Shown here in pieces: positions 55,260-62,534 of a stretch of DNA of 64,000 bases. Under the pieces are notes generated by a model. The model was given only the letters and a program-made list of their open reading frames with translations, had not been told where the DNA came from and did not search any database. The stretch is from Ardenticatenaceae bacterium. GTDB lineage: Bacteria; Chloroflexota; Anaerolineae; Promineifilales; Promineifilaceae. Within the stretch, counting starts at the first letter, position 1. Every line of letters starts with the position of its first letter. The stretch lies in NCBI GenBank assembly GCA_020634315.1, contig JACKBV010000007.1, positions 62,001-126,000 on the forward strand. The letters are read 5' to 3'. Both the position numbers and the translations under genes were made by a program.

Positions 55260-55370
55260 GATGTTGTGCTGAGTGCAACGAAGCATCCCAGTCCCCTGGT
55301 CAAGGCGAAGCCGCGTCGGGGCAAGGCTCTTGGGATTCTTCGCTGCGCAGACTCCGCTCAGAACGACATC
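55260..55370. repeat. Dispersed ~110-bp repeat, copy 4
   Basis: GATGTTGTGCTGAG to CTCAGAACGACATC. It ends with the AACGACATC form seen also in copy 5. Confidence 0.85.
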
Positions 55371-55389
55371 GGGCGATTCGGGGGTCGGT

Positions 55390-55425
55390 AGCCTCCGGGA
55401 GGTTCAGAAACCTCCCGGAGGCTTT
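55390..55425. repeat. CCTCCGGGAGG hairpin
   Basis: AGCCTCCGGGAGGTT, loop CAGA, AACCTCCCGGAGGCT then TTT. It lies between repeat copies 4 and 5, after the word GGTCGGTAG. Confidence 0.8.
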
Positions 55426-55438
55426 TCGCTACAAACAA

Positions 55439-55549
55439 GATATCGTGCTGAGCAGAGCGAAGCACCCCAGTCCCCTCGTCAAGGCGAAGCCGCGTCAGGG
55501 CAAGGCTCTTGGGATTCTTCGCTGCGCGGACTCCGCTCAGAACGACATC
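55439..55549. repeat. Dispersed ~110-bp repeat, copy 5
   Basis: GATATCGTGCTGAGCAGAGC to CTCAGAACGACATC. Its left end (CTGAGCAGAGCGAAGC) is most complementary to its right end, so this copy may be closest to the original palindromic form. Confidence 0.85.
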
Positions 55550-55556
55550 GGGCAAT

Positions 55557-55606
55557 TCGGTGGTCGGTGATCGGTCATCGGTAATCGGTGGTCGGTCATC
55601 GGTGAC
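55557..55606. repeat. Tandem TCGGTSATCGGT array
   Basis: Six to seven units of TCGGTGATCGGT, TCGGTCATCGGT and TCGGTAATCGGT type between the last repeat copy and the feoB gene. Related words follow the phosphoribosyltransferase gene (16164-16217). Confidence 0.75.
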
Positions 55607-55680
55607 GATTATTGGGTGCTTCGCTGTGTGGACGCCGCGCAGAATGACGCCAGCAGTGCGTTTTGTCATGCCCAGCTTGA

Positions 55681-57147
55681 TTAACCGGCCAGCAAGCGCC
55701 ACACCTGCGCCACGAGGAAGGTGACGATGAAGCCCATCACCACGGGCAGCATGGTAGCGATTAATGTCCACTTTTTGCTGCCTGTTTCTTTGTAGATGGT
55801 GTAGATGGTGGTGCTGCATGGGTTGTGGATGAGGGAGAAGAGCATGAGGTTAACGGCCGTTAACAACGTCCAGCCCCCCGCATCCAACAAATGACGCACA
55901 GCCGAGCCATCCATCTCAAACATCACACCCGCCCCCGCGCCAACGCCCGTTGCGCCAGTCACCAAGACCGTCAACATCAACACCGTGGGAATGACAATCT
56001 CATTCGCCGGAATAGCGACGATGTAAGCGACGAGGATGACGCCGTTCAAACCAATCAACAGCCCCAACGGATTGAGAAGATTGATCAGATGCTCGGCAAT
56101 GCTGACACCGCCAATCATCACATTGGCACTCAGCCAGATAACAGCTCCGGCAGGCAGCGCAAAGGTGATGGCACGCCACAACACAATCATGGTGCGGTCA
56201 ATCACCGAAGTGTAAATCGTCTGCCAGATGCGCGGCGGCCGATATGGTGGCAGTTCCAGGCTAAAGGTAGACACTTCCCCCTTGAGAATGGAACGGGACA
56301 ATCCCCAGGAGACGGCGAAGGACAAAAAGACGCCTAGCACGGCGATGCCCACGACAGCCATTGCCGAGACAAACCCGGCCAGGTATGCCGGAACCAGCCC
56401 GCCAATGAACAGGGAGGCGATGAGGATTTGTGTCGGCCAACGGCCGTTACACAACGCAAAGTTATTCGTGATAATGGCAATCAGCCGTTCGCGCGGGCTG
56501 TCAATGACACGCGTCGCCACGACACCGGCCGCATTGCAGCCAAAGCCCATCATCATGCTCAACGCCTGCTTGCCATGCGCCCCACTTTTACGAAAGATGT
56601 TGTCCAGGTTAAAGGCAACGCGTGGCAAATACCCAAAATCCTCCAGCAGGGTAAACAGCGGGAAGAAAATCGCCATCGGCGGCAGCATCACGCTTACCAC
56701 CCAGGCTGTCGCCAGATACATGCCGTCAATCAGCAAGCCGCTGAGCCACCAGGGCATCCCAATCGCCGTTGCCCCCTCTTTAAGCAGCGGGTGCAGTGTG
56801 TCCAAAAAGATGTAAGACAACCAGCCGGAAGGGACATTCGCCCCGCTAATTGTCAGCCAAAAAACGACGGTGAACAGCAAGACCATCAACGGGAAGCCCC
56901 ACACACGGCTGGTGACAATGTGGTCGATGGTTCGGTCCATGTCAAAGCGCGGCTTTTCGCCAGCACGGGTGACAGCGCGGTCGGCAATGCGTGCTGCTTC
57001 GGTGTAGATGTCTTCCATCAACTGCTCGTGGAAGTTTTGCCCGATTTGCCAGCGCAGGGTTTCGGCTGTTTGCAGGATGTCGGTTTCGCGAACGGCCGTT
57101 TCCCCTTGCCCATTTAATTCATTCATACGCGGTGTGTATGTCGTCAT
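55681..57147 (-). CDS. feoB: FeoB membrane-permease part (split FeoB)
   Basis: A 488-residue membrane part of the ferrous iron transporter FeoB, with two Gate-like halves and a linker, about eight helices. It shows V-W-G-F-P-L-M-V, P-P-M-A-I-F-F-P-L-F-T-L-L-E-D-F-G-Y-L-P-R, and G-F-G-C-N-A-A-G-V. In the region usually reading C-G-A-R-L-P the protein has C-N-G-R-W-P, where an ACGGCCGT palindrome falls. The GTPase domain is encoded separately just upstream, so FeoB is split; the two genes overlap by four bases (ATGA). Confidence 0.92.
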   Translation of the reverse strand: MTTYTPRMNELNGQGETAVRETDILQTAETLRWQIGQNFHEQLMEDIYTEAARIADRAVTRAGEKPRFDMDRTIDHIVTSRVWGFPLMVLLFTVVFWLTISGANVPSGWLSYIFLDTLHPLLKEGATAIGMPWWLSGLLIDGMYLATAWVVSVMLPPMAIFFPLFTLLEDFGYLPRVAFNLDNIFRKSGAHGKQALSMMMGFGCNAAGVVATRVIDSPRERLIAIITNNFALCNGRWPTQILIASLFIGGLVPAYLAGFVSAMAVVGIAVLGVFLSFAVSWGLSRSILKGEVSTFSLELPPYRPPRIWQTIYTSVIDRTMIVLWRAITFALPAGAVIWLSANVMIGGVSIAEHLINLLNPLGLLIGLNGVILVAYIVAIPANEIVIPTVLMLTVLVTGATGVGAGAGVMFEMDGSAVRHLLDAGGWTLLTAVNLMLFSLIHNPCSTTIYTIYKETGSKKWTLIATMLPVVMGFIVTFLVAQVWRLLAG

Positions 57148-57971
57148 GCCGCCACCTCCAACGGGATCAACAAATCCGCATTTTGGTCATTTTCTGGTGC
57201 GCTCAGTGCGCCAATCTCGCCAGAGCGTACCGCCTCGGCGATTCGTTGGTCGCCATCAAGCAGGCGCAGGGCAACCCAACGGGCATTGGGAAGTGTGGGG
57301 TAAACGGCCGTTAACTGCTGCACCAACTGCTGGAGCGCCCGCTGCACCGCCGTCGATTCACTCTTCACACGATGCGGCTTGCACACAGCCAGGCCATTCG
57401 CCACCTCATGCACCGCTTGCAGCAATTCCGGGATACCCTCCCCTTGCCGCGCCGCCATCGGCACCACCGGCACACCCAAATCACGCGCCAAACGGCGCTC
57501 ATCCACCTGCAACCCATGCCGCTTCGCCTCGTCAATCAAATTGAGGGCAATAACAGCCCGGTCTGTGATCTCCATCACCTGCAAGACCAGATTCAAATTA
57601 CGCTCCAGCCGCGTCGCATCAACGACAATAATCGTCACGTCCGGCCGGCCAAAGAGGATAAAGTCACGGGCAATCTCCTCATCCTTGCTCGTAGAAAGCA
57701 AAGAGTACGTGCCCGGTAAATCAACAATTTTGTACCGCTTATCCGCATAACTAAAGCCACCCTCAGCGCGGGCAACCGTTTTGCCCGGCCAATTGCCAGT
57801 ATGCTGCCGCAGCCCGGTCAGCGCATTAAAAACGGTACTCTTGCCCACATTGGGATTCCCCGCCAGGGCGACGACATAATCAGAGTCAGACATATCGACG
57901 CCCAATTTAAGTAAGTTACCGGCATGATGTGCCGGGCAAGTGGCACAATCTGCCGCAGAATGTGTTGTCAT
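57144..57971 (-). CDS. feoB: FeoB GTPase domain protein (split FeoB)
   Basis: A 275-residue G-protein part of FeoB. G1: A-G-N-P-N-V-G-K-S-T (about 37-46); G3: D-L-P-G-T-Y-S-L; G4: N-L-I-D, the FeoB-type variant; helical GDI-like region after about 195. The short N-terminus has C-A-T-C-P-A-H-H, a possible metal-binding segment. It acts in the cytoplasm with the permease protein next door. The split is natural in some bacteria; here the ATGA overlap and intact ends argue against an error. Confidence 0.92.
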   Translation of the reverse strand: MTTHSAADCATCPAHHAGNLLKLGVDMSDSDYVVALAGNPNVGKSTVFNALTGLRQHTGNWPGKTVARAEGGFSYADKRYKIVDLPGTYSLLSTSKDEEIARDFILFGRPDVTIIVVDATRLERNLNLVLQVMEITDRAVIALNLIDEAKRHGLQVDERRLARDLGVPVVPMAARQGEGIPELLQAVHEVANGLAVCKPHRVKSESTAVQRALQQLVQQLTAVYPTLPNARWVALRLLDGDQRIAEAVRSGEIGALSAPENDQNADLLIPLEVAA

Positions 57972-57983
57972 TTGGTTATCTCC

Positions 57984-59018
57984 TTACGAAGCCGCGTGCT
58001 GCACACGCTTAATTTTGATGTATTCCGCTTGCGTGCGACGCAAGGCAATGGTCGCACCGCGAATGATGTAAGCAGTCGGGTCGCCGCTGGGGCTGCGCAT
58101 TTCAGCAATGATGCGCGTGCCGGGCAAAATACCCAGGTCAAGGAAGCGCCGCCGTTCCGCCCCGCGACACGCTGGCGAAATGCTGAGAACTTCGGCCGTT
58201 TCGCCAGGATGCAAATTAGCCAGGCTATCACTGCTGTCAGGCACAATCGGCGTTGTCTCTGGCAAAGGCAGCACAGAGATGTTCCCGGCGACAATGGGAG
58301 CCAGGACATGCTCGTCGCCATTGGCCCAAAAGCGCACGCGCTGCGGTGTGATTTCCGTCACGCGGATGGGCATGCCGATGTGCAGCCCTTCCGCTACCAA
58401 TTGGGCATAAACCACTTCTGGCTCATCTTCCAAATGGACAATTTGCCCCGGTTTATCTACCGGCAAGGTGGTTAAGGGTTGACCGCCATGCTCCACCAAT
58501 TCTCCGGTGGCTGTGGGAATGGGGTCGCCGTGCGGGTCGTGTGTGGGGTAATTGAGCTGGGCTTCCAGGGCTGTCAACTGCGTTGGCGTCAGGTGATGCT
58601 CAAAATGTTCAGCCTGACCATGCCAATCTGCCTCAGCATACCCTGTTTCTTCAGCCAGGTAGCGTTCCCAAAGGCGGTGTGCGCGAATGATGTGCATCGC
58701 CGTATCACGCCCGGCAGGCGTCAGGTGAATTTCGCCCTTGCTCATAAACAGCAAGTTTTGGGTTTGTAGACTATCGAGCAGCGTTGCCGCTTCGTTGGTG
58801 CTGATGTGCAGCGCCCCGGCAATGCTTTCGACGGTTGGGCGGCGGCCATCCATATCACATTTGTGGATATGCTTGATGGCATCTTCGCCTAAAACACGGT
58901 TTGTCAATTGTCGTGTTTTCTGCCAGTTGGGGATAAGACCACGTTGCGGCCAAAAGAGCGCAGCGCCCAACCCGGCCAAGAAACCGGCAATTATCAAAGA
59001 TAGTAATGGATCGGGCAT
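57984..59018 (-). CDS. Membrane-anchored DtxR-type regulator fused to two FeoA domains
   Basis: A 344-residue fusion. An N-terminal hydrophobic segment (about 5-24) could anchor it. Then comes a DtxR/MntR-type winged helix and metal-binding region (about 38-165: V-E-S-I-A-G-A-L-H-I-S, H-R-L-W-E-R-Y-L-A-E, H-G-Q-A-E-H-F-E-H-H). Two FeoA SH3-like domains follow (about 185-255 and 268-340). It is first in the feo operon (feoA/regulator, feoB-G, feoB-membrane). It probably senses Fe(II) and represses the operon at the palindrome 59037-59060. A membrane-attached iron regulator is uncommon. AGGAG precedes the ATG. Confidence 0.85.
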   Translation of the reverse strand: MPDPLLSLIIAGFLAGLGAALFWPQRGLIPNWQKTRQLTNRVLGEDAIKHIHKCDMDGRRPTVESIAGALHISTNEAATLLDSLQTQNLLFMSKGEIHLTPAGRDTAMHIIRAHRLWERYLAEETGYAEADWHGQAEHFEHHLTPTQLTALEAQLNYPTHDPHGDPIPTATGELVEHGGQPLTTLPVDKPGQIVHLEDEPEVVYAQLVAEGLHIGMPIRVTEITPQRVRFWANGDEHVLAPIVAGNISVLPLPETTPIVPDSSDSLANLHPGETAEVLSISPACRGAERRRFLDLGILPGTRIIAEMRSPSGDPTAYIIRGATIALRRTQAEYIKIKRVQHAAS

Positions 59019-59036
59019 ATTGTTTAACTCCTATGC

Positions 59037-59060
59037 AAAATTTTGATACGTCAAAATTTT
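59037..59060. promoter_or_regulatory. Candidate iron-regulator operator
   Basis: A perfect inverted repeat AAAATTTTGA, spacer TACG, TCAAAATTTT, 18 bases upstream of the feo operon start codon. Its position overlaps the likely promoter or leader, and it fits a DtxR-family dimer site. Confidence 0.65.
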
Positions 59061-59137
59061 ATTTTAAACACAGCCTTTTGTAAAGAGGCAAATGAGAGTT
59101 TTTATTTTTTTGTTATCTTGAGCAATCGTTTTACAAT

Positions 59138-59470
59138 TTGGGAATGGGAATTGAGGAAGAATTAGACGAGGGTAAGGGGCAGGGAAACGGCCGTTTACGC
59201 ACAATCGCCCTACTCCTATTGCTGTTCATCTGTCTGGGGAGCCTGTTACTGGTTAGGGGAAACAGCGCAGTCCCCACATCAGGGGTTGCGCTGGGCGCAC
59301 GCATGTGTGCAGGAATAGCGACAAAGCCTATGCAAATAGGCATAGCCTGGGCTTTGCCTATTTCCAGTTACCTGCCACCCATTATGTTTTCGCGTTACAA
59401 AGTGTGTATCGATTTACCGCCAGCGCTGTCGCCGTCGCGCATCAATGGGCAATTCGTGCTGCCCCCGTAG
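59138..59470 (+). CDS. Possible small single-pass protein
   Basis: An open frame of 110 codons (TTG start; ATG at 59144) with acidic residues, one hydrophobic helix (about 22-41), then a Pro-rich hydrophobic outside part. No family is recognised and there is no good ribosome site. It lies between divergent feo and convergent rlmN genes. It may be real but could be a chance frame. Confidence 0.4.
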   Translation: MGMGIEEELDEGKGQGNGRLRTIALLLLLFICLGSLLLVRGNSAVPTSGVALGARMCAGIATKPMQIGIAWALPISSYLPPIMFSRYKVCIDLPPALSPSRINGQFVLPP

Positions 59471-59472
59471 GC

Positions 59473-60567
59473 TTACTCGCCCGATTGAACTTGCACGTCA
59501 ATGCGCAGCTTCTCCGCTTCAGCTTCGCGCAAAACACGGTCACGCAGTTGTCCGCAGCCCGCCTGGATGTCAATGCCACGCCGCACGCGCACCGTGCTGC
59601 TGACACCATACCGCGCTAATTCTTGCTGAAAGGCCTCCACCCGCTCCAAAGAGGATGGGCCACCAGCAAAGCCTGCTGTGGGATTGAGCGGGATCAGGTT
59701 GACGTGACACAACAGCCCTTGTACCAGTTCGCCCAATTTTTGCGCCTGTTGCAGCGTGTCGTTTTGCCCATGAATGAGTGCCCATTCAAAGGTGATACGC
59801 CGGTTGGTTTGCGCGATGTAGTAGCGAATGGCTTCCATGAGGTCGGCAATGGGCCATCGTTTGTTGATGGGGATGAGCTTATTGCGTTCGGCATCGGTGG
59901 CGGCATGGAGGGAGATTGCCAGCGGTGTCTGCCGTTGTTCGTCGGCGTAGCGGCGAATGGCCGGAACCAGGCCAACGGTGGAGATGGTGATTTTGCGTGC
60001 CCCCAGGTTGAATGCGTCGGGAGCGGTGAGGCGGTCAACGGCCGTTAACGTATTCTCGTAATTGTGCAGCGGTTCCCCCATGCCCATCATGACAATGTTG
60101 GTGACATGCTCGCCGCTGGCGGCCAACTCGCGTGCGAAGTAAAGCACCTGCGCCACAATTTCGCTGACACGCAAATGGCGGAAAAAGCCCATTTGCCCCG
60201 TAGCACAAAAGACGCAGCCCATGGCACAGCCCGCCTGCGTGCTGATGCACAAGGTACGCCGTTTTTCGTAACGCATGAGCACCGTCTCCACATATTGCCC
60301 ATCCGGCAAACGGAACAGCACTTTTTTGGTCTGACCATCGCTGGAATGTTGGGTGGTGACCGGGACGAAGGGTTGAATGGTAACGGCCGTTGCCAATTTC
60401 TCGCGCAGCCCCTTCGACAAATTCGTCATCTCATGCACATCGGCGGCATACCCCTGGTACAGCCAGTGCCAGATTTGCTGGGCGCGAAACTTTGGCTCGC
60501 CCAAATCCGCCAGGAATTGGATGAGATCGGCAAAACTAAGATCGTAAAGGTTGGTTTTTGTGTCCAT
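59473..60567 (-). CDS. rlmN: 23S rRNA (adenine2503-C2)-methyltransferase
   Basis: A 364-residue radical SAM methyltransferase that methylates A2503 of 23S rRNA (and A37 of some tRNAs). The radical SAM cluster motif is C-A-M-G-C-V-F-C (CxxxCxxC, about 112-119). M-M-G-M-G-E-P-L follows, and the catalytic Cys pair includes C-G-Q-L near residue 340. Length and order are standard for RlmN. Confidence 0.97.
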   Translation of the reverse strand: MDTKTNLYDLSFADLIQFLADLGEPKFRAQQIWHWLYQGYAADVHEMTNLSKGLREKLATAVTIQPFVPVTTQHSSDGQTKKVLFRLPDGQYVETVLMRYEKRRTLCISTQAGCAMGCVFCATGQMGFFRHLRVSEIVAQVLYFARELAASGEHVTNIVMMGMGEPLHNYENTLTAVDRLTAPDAFNLGARKITISTVGLVPAIRRYADEQRQTPLAISLHAATDAERNKLIPINKRWPIADLMEAIRYYIAQTNRRITFEWALIHGQNDTLQQAQKLGELVQGLLCHVNLIPLNPTAGFAGGPSSLERVEAFQQELARYGVSSTVRVRRGIDIQAGCGQLRDRVLREAEAEKLRIDVQVQSGE

Positions 60568-60591
60568 AAAATTGCGCCCGTTAGCTGTGGG

Positions 60592-61410
60592 TCATGAATG
60601 TGAGCCGCCACGCTTTAATTTTTCAGTCAATTCCGTAATATCGGCAAAAATATAATCTGGTTTGATGTCGCCATTGGCAACATCATCACGAGAGGAGATG
60701 CCGGAAAGAACAAGGATTGTCGCCAGTCCGGCAGCCTGACCACCGGCGATGTCCGTCGTGAGGCGGTCGCCGACCATGGCCGTGTTAGCGGGCGTGCCGC
60801 CAAGCCGCTGCATCGCCTGCTGGAACATAATTGGCCCAGGTTTGCCAACAAGGGTTGGCGTGACGCCGGTAGCCGTCTGGATAAAGGCAATGATAGCGCC
60901 AGCTCCCGGCAGCGGCCCTAATTCGCTGGGAAAGGAGGGGTCGGGATTGGTTCCCACAAAACGCGAGCCTTTATGCACAGCCAACGCGCCCATGGCTAAT
61001 TCGTCGTATGTGGCATAGCGTGTAAATCCGGCCACTACCAGTGTGGGCACGGCTCCATCGCGCACTTCGGCCCCGCTGATGATGTGGAAGCCTTGCGCGG
61101 CAATGGCGTTGTGCAGCCCGGATTCGCCTACCACGTAAACGGCCGTTTCCGCTTCATACTCCTGGCGCAAATAAGCGGCCGTGGCCTCTGCCGAAGTCAC
61201 GATATTGGCCGCCGGTACGTCCACGCCAAAGCGGGCCAATTTTTCGACATACTGAACGGCCGTTTTCGTTGCATTATTTGTCGCCAGAGCAAAACCCATT
61301 TGCAAATGGCGCATCGTCGCAAAAAAGTCAACCAGCCCCGGCATCGGCGTTTCGCCGCGCCACAACACGCCATCCATATCCAAAATCAAGTTCTTGATGT
61401 GAGTCAGCAT
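60592..61410 (-). CDS. HAD-IIA family phosphatase
   Basis: A 272-residue NagD/PGP-type HAD hydrolase. Motif I: D-M-D-G-V-L-W-R-G (nucleophile Asp, about 11-19); motif II: T-N-N-A-T; motif III/IV: K-P-G-P-I-M-F and V-G-D-R-L-T-T-D-I. A C2 cap lies between. It removes phosphate from small sugar or nucleotide-type phosphates; the substrate is undetermined. It follows rlmN's upstream end by 24 bases in the same direction (rlmN downstream), so they are likely one operon. Confidence 0.93.
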   Translation of the reverse strand: MLTHIKNLILDMDGVLWRGETPMPGLVDFFATMRHLQMGFALATNNATKTAVQYVEKLARFGVDVPAANIVTSAEATAAYLRQEYEAETAVYVVGESGLHNAIAAQGFHIISGAEVRDGAVPTLVVAGFTRYATYDELAMGALAVHKGSRFVGTNPDPSFPSELGPLPGAGAIIAFIQTATGVTPTLVGKPGPIMFQQAMQRLGGTPANTAMVGDRLTTDIAGGQAAGLATILVLSGISSRDDVANGDIKPDYIFADITELTEKLKRGGSHS

Positions 61411-61799
61411 AGTTTCTCCTAACTGAAATCAGTCCAAATTTTTGCTGCCGTGCTCGCTGTGCAAGGCAGGGCGGCTCCATTTGAACCAATTTTGCTGCCG
61501 ATTATAACGCAAGCGGAGGAGAGTGGTAGGCGACGAGTACGGTAAGGTGACACCAACGCCATACAATTAGCCAGCCGAAAGGCATCACCGACATTCGGCA
61601 GGTTCGCCGCCAAGCCAAAGTGATGGCAGCAAACCTGCCGACAGCGAGACGGTACTGTTTACCCGTTGGAGCGGGAAACACGACAATGTTATAATTCACC
61701 ATCTTTTTGCATGACCAACAAATACGCGCCAGGGTGCGCCACAATGAATAAAAGTTGTAATGCGCTGCGGTTTTGCGCATTATCTCCGCAGGAGGCTAT
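61411..61799. other. Divergent intergenic region with hairpin
   Basis: About 390 bases with no convincing gene. A hairpin is formed by TCGGCAGGTTCGC (61596-61608) and GCAAACCTGCCGA (61630-61642), one mismatch, with inner GCC/GGC pairing. The word TTTTGCTGCCG is repeated near 61438 and 61489. AGGAGG lies before the GTG of the next gene. Confidence 0.5.
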
Positions 61800-62489
61800 G
61801 TGAAACTTTCAGTTATTATTCCTGTCTATAACGAACGCGAAACATTAGAACCGGCCGTGAAAGCGGTCATCGCTGTCGAGCGTGCCGATGAAATTATCAT
61901 TGTTGACGATGGCTCAACAGATGGCACGCGTGACCAGTATCCCCGCATTGCTGAACTGAGCGACAAAATTCAGATTCACATGCACCCACGCAACATGGGC
62001 AAAGGGGCAGCCGTGCGCACCGGTTTCGGCAAAGCAAGCGGCGACATCTTCCTGATTCAGGATGCCGACCTGGAATATGACCCGCGTGATTATTTTGCCC
62101 TGGTTCGTCCCATTGAAGAGGGAAAAGCGACCGTTGTTTATGGCTCTCGCTTTCGCGGTGGCCCCACCAAAACGATGTTTTTCTGGCACATGGTAGGAAA
62201 CAAATTCCTGACCCTGGTCACCAACATCATGTACAACACCATTTTGTCGGACATGGAAACTTGCTACAAAGTGTTTCGTGCTGATGTGATTCAGGGAATG
62301 CCGCTGCGTTCCAAAGGGTTTGAATTTGAACCGGAAATCACGTCGAAGGTGTTGAAGCGCGGCCATCGCATTTATGAAGTGCCGATTTCCTACAATGGGC
62401 GCGAGTTTGAAGAGGGCAAGAAACTCAATCCCTGGCGTGAAGGCCCAAAGGCGTTGTACTATCTGGTCAAGTACCGCTTTGTGGATTAA
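61800..62489 (+). CDS. Family 2 glycosyltransferase (dolichol-phosphate mannosyltransferase-like)
   Basis: About 229 residues. A GT-A fold: V-I-I-P-V-Y-N-E at the start, I-V-D-D-G-S-T-D-G-T, G-K-G-A-A-V-R-T-G, and Q-D-A-D-L-E-Y as the metal-binding DxD. The short length without C-terminal helices fits Dpm1-type enzymes that charge a polyprenyl phosphate with a sugar. The GTG start at 61800 is chosen for its AGGAGG. The following GT-C gene could use its product. Confidence 0.92.
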   Translation: MKLSVIIPVYNERETLEPAVKAVIAVERADEIIIVDDGSTDGTRDQYPRIAELSDKIQIHMHPRNMGKGAAVRTGFGKASGDIFLIQDADLEYDPRDYFALVRPIEEGKATVVYGSRFRGGPTKTMFFWHMVGNKFLTLVTNIMYNTILSDMETCYKVFRADVIQGMPLRSKGFEFEPEITSKVLKRGHRIYEVPISYNGREFEEGKKLNPWREGPKALYYLVKYRFVD

Positions 62490-62534
62490 GCAACGCCGTT
62501 CTCCCCCAAAACACTGTTGCTGGCAGTTAAGCAC

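Noticed and set aside
54793..55549. CRISPR array suggested by regularly spaced repeats
   Set aside because: Units are about 110 bases with irregular gaps, and the spacers contain other repeats rather than unique 30-40 base sequences.
54640..55584. Several short open frames in the repeat cluster
   Set aside because: They translate the repeat itself, with frames changing between copies, and have no ribosome sites.
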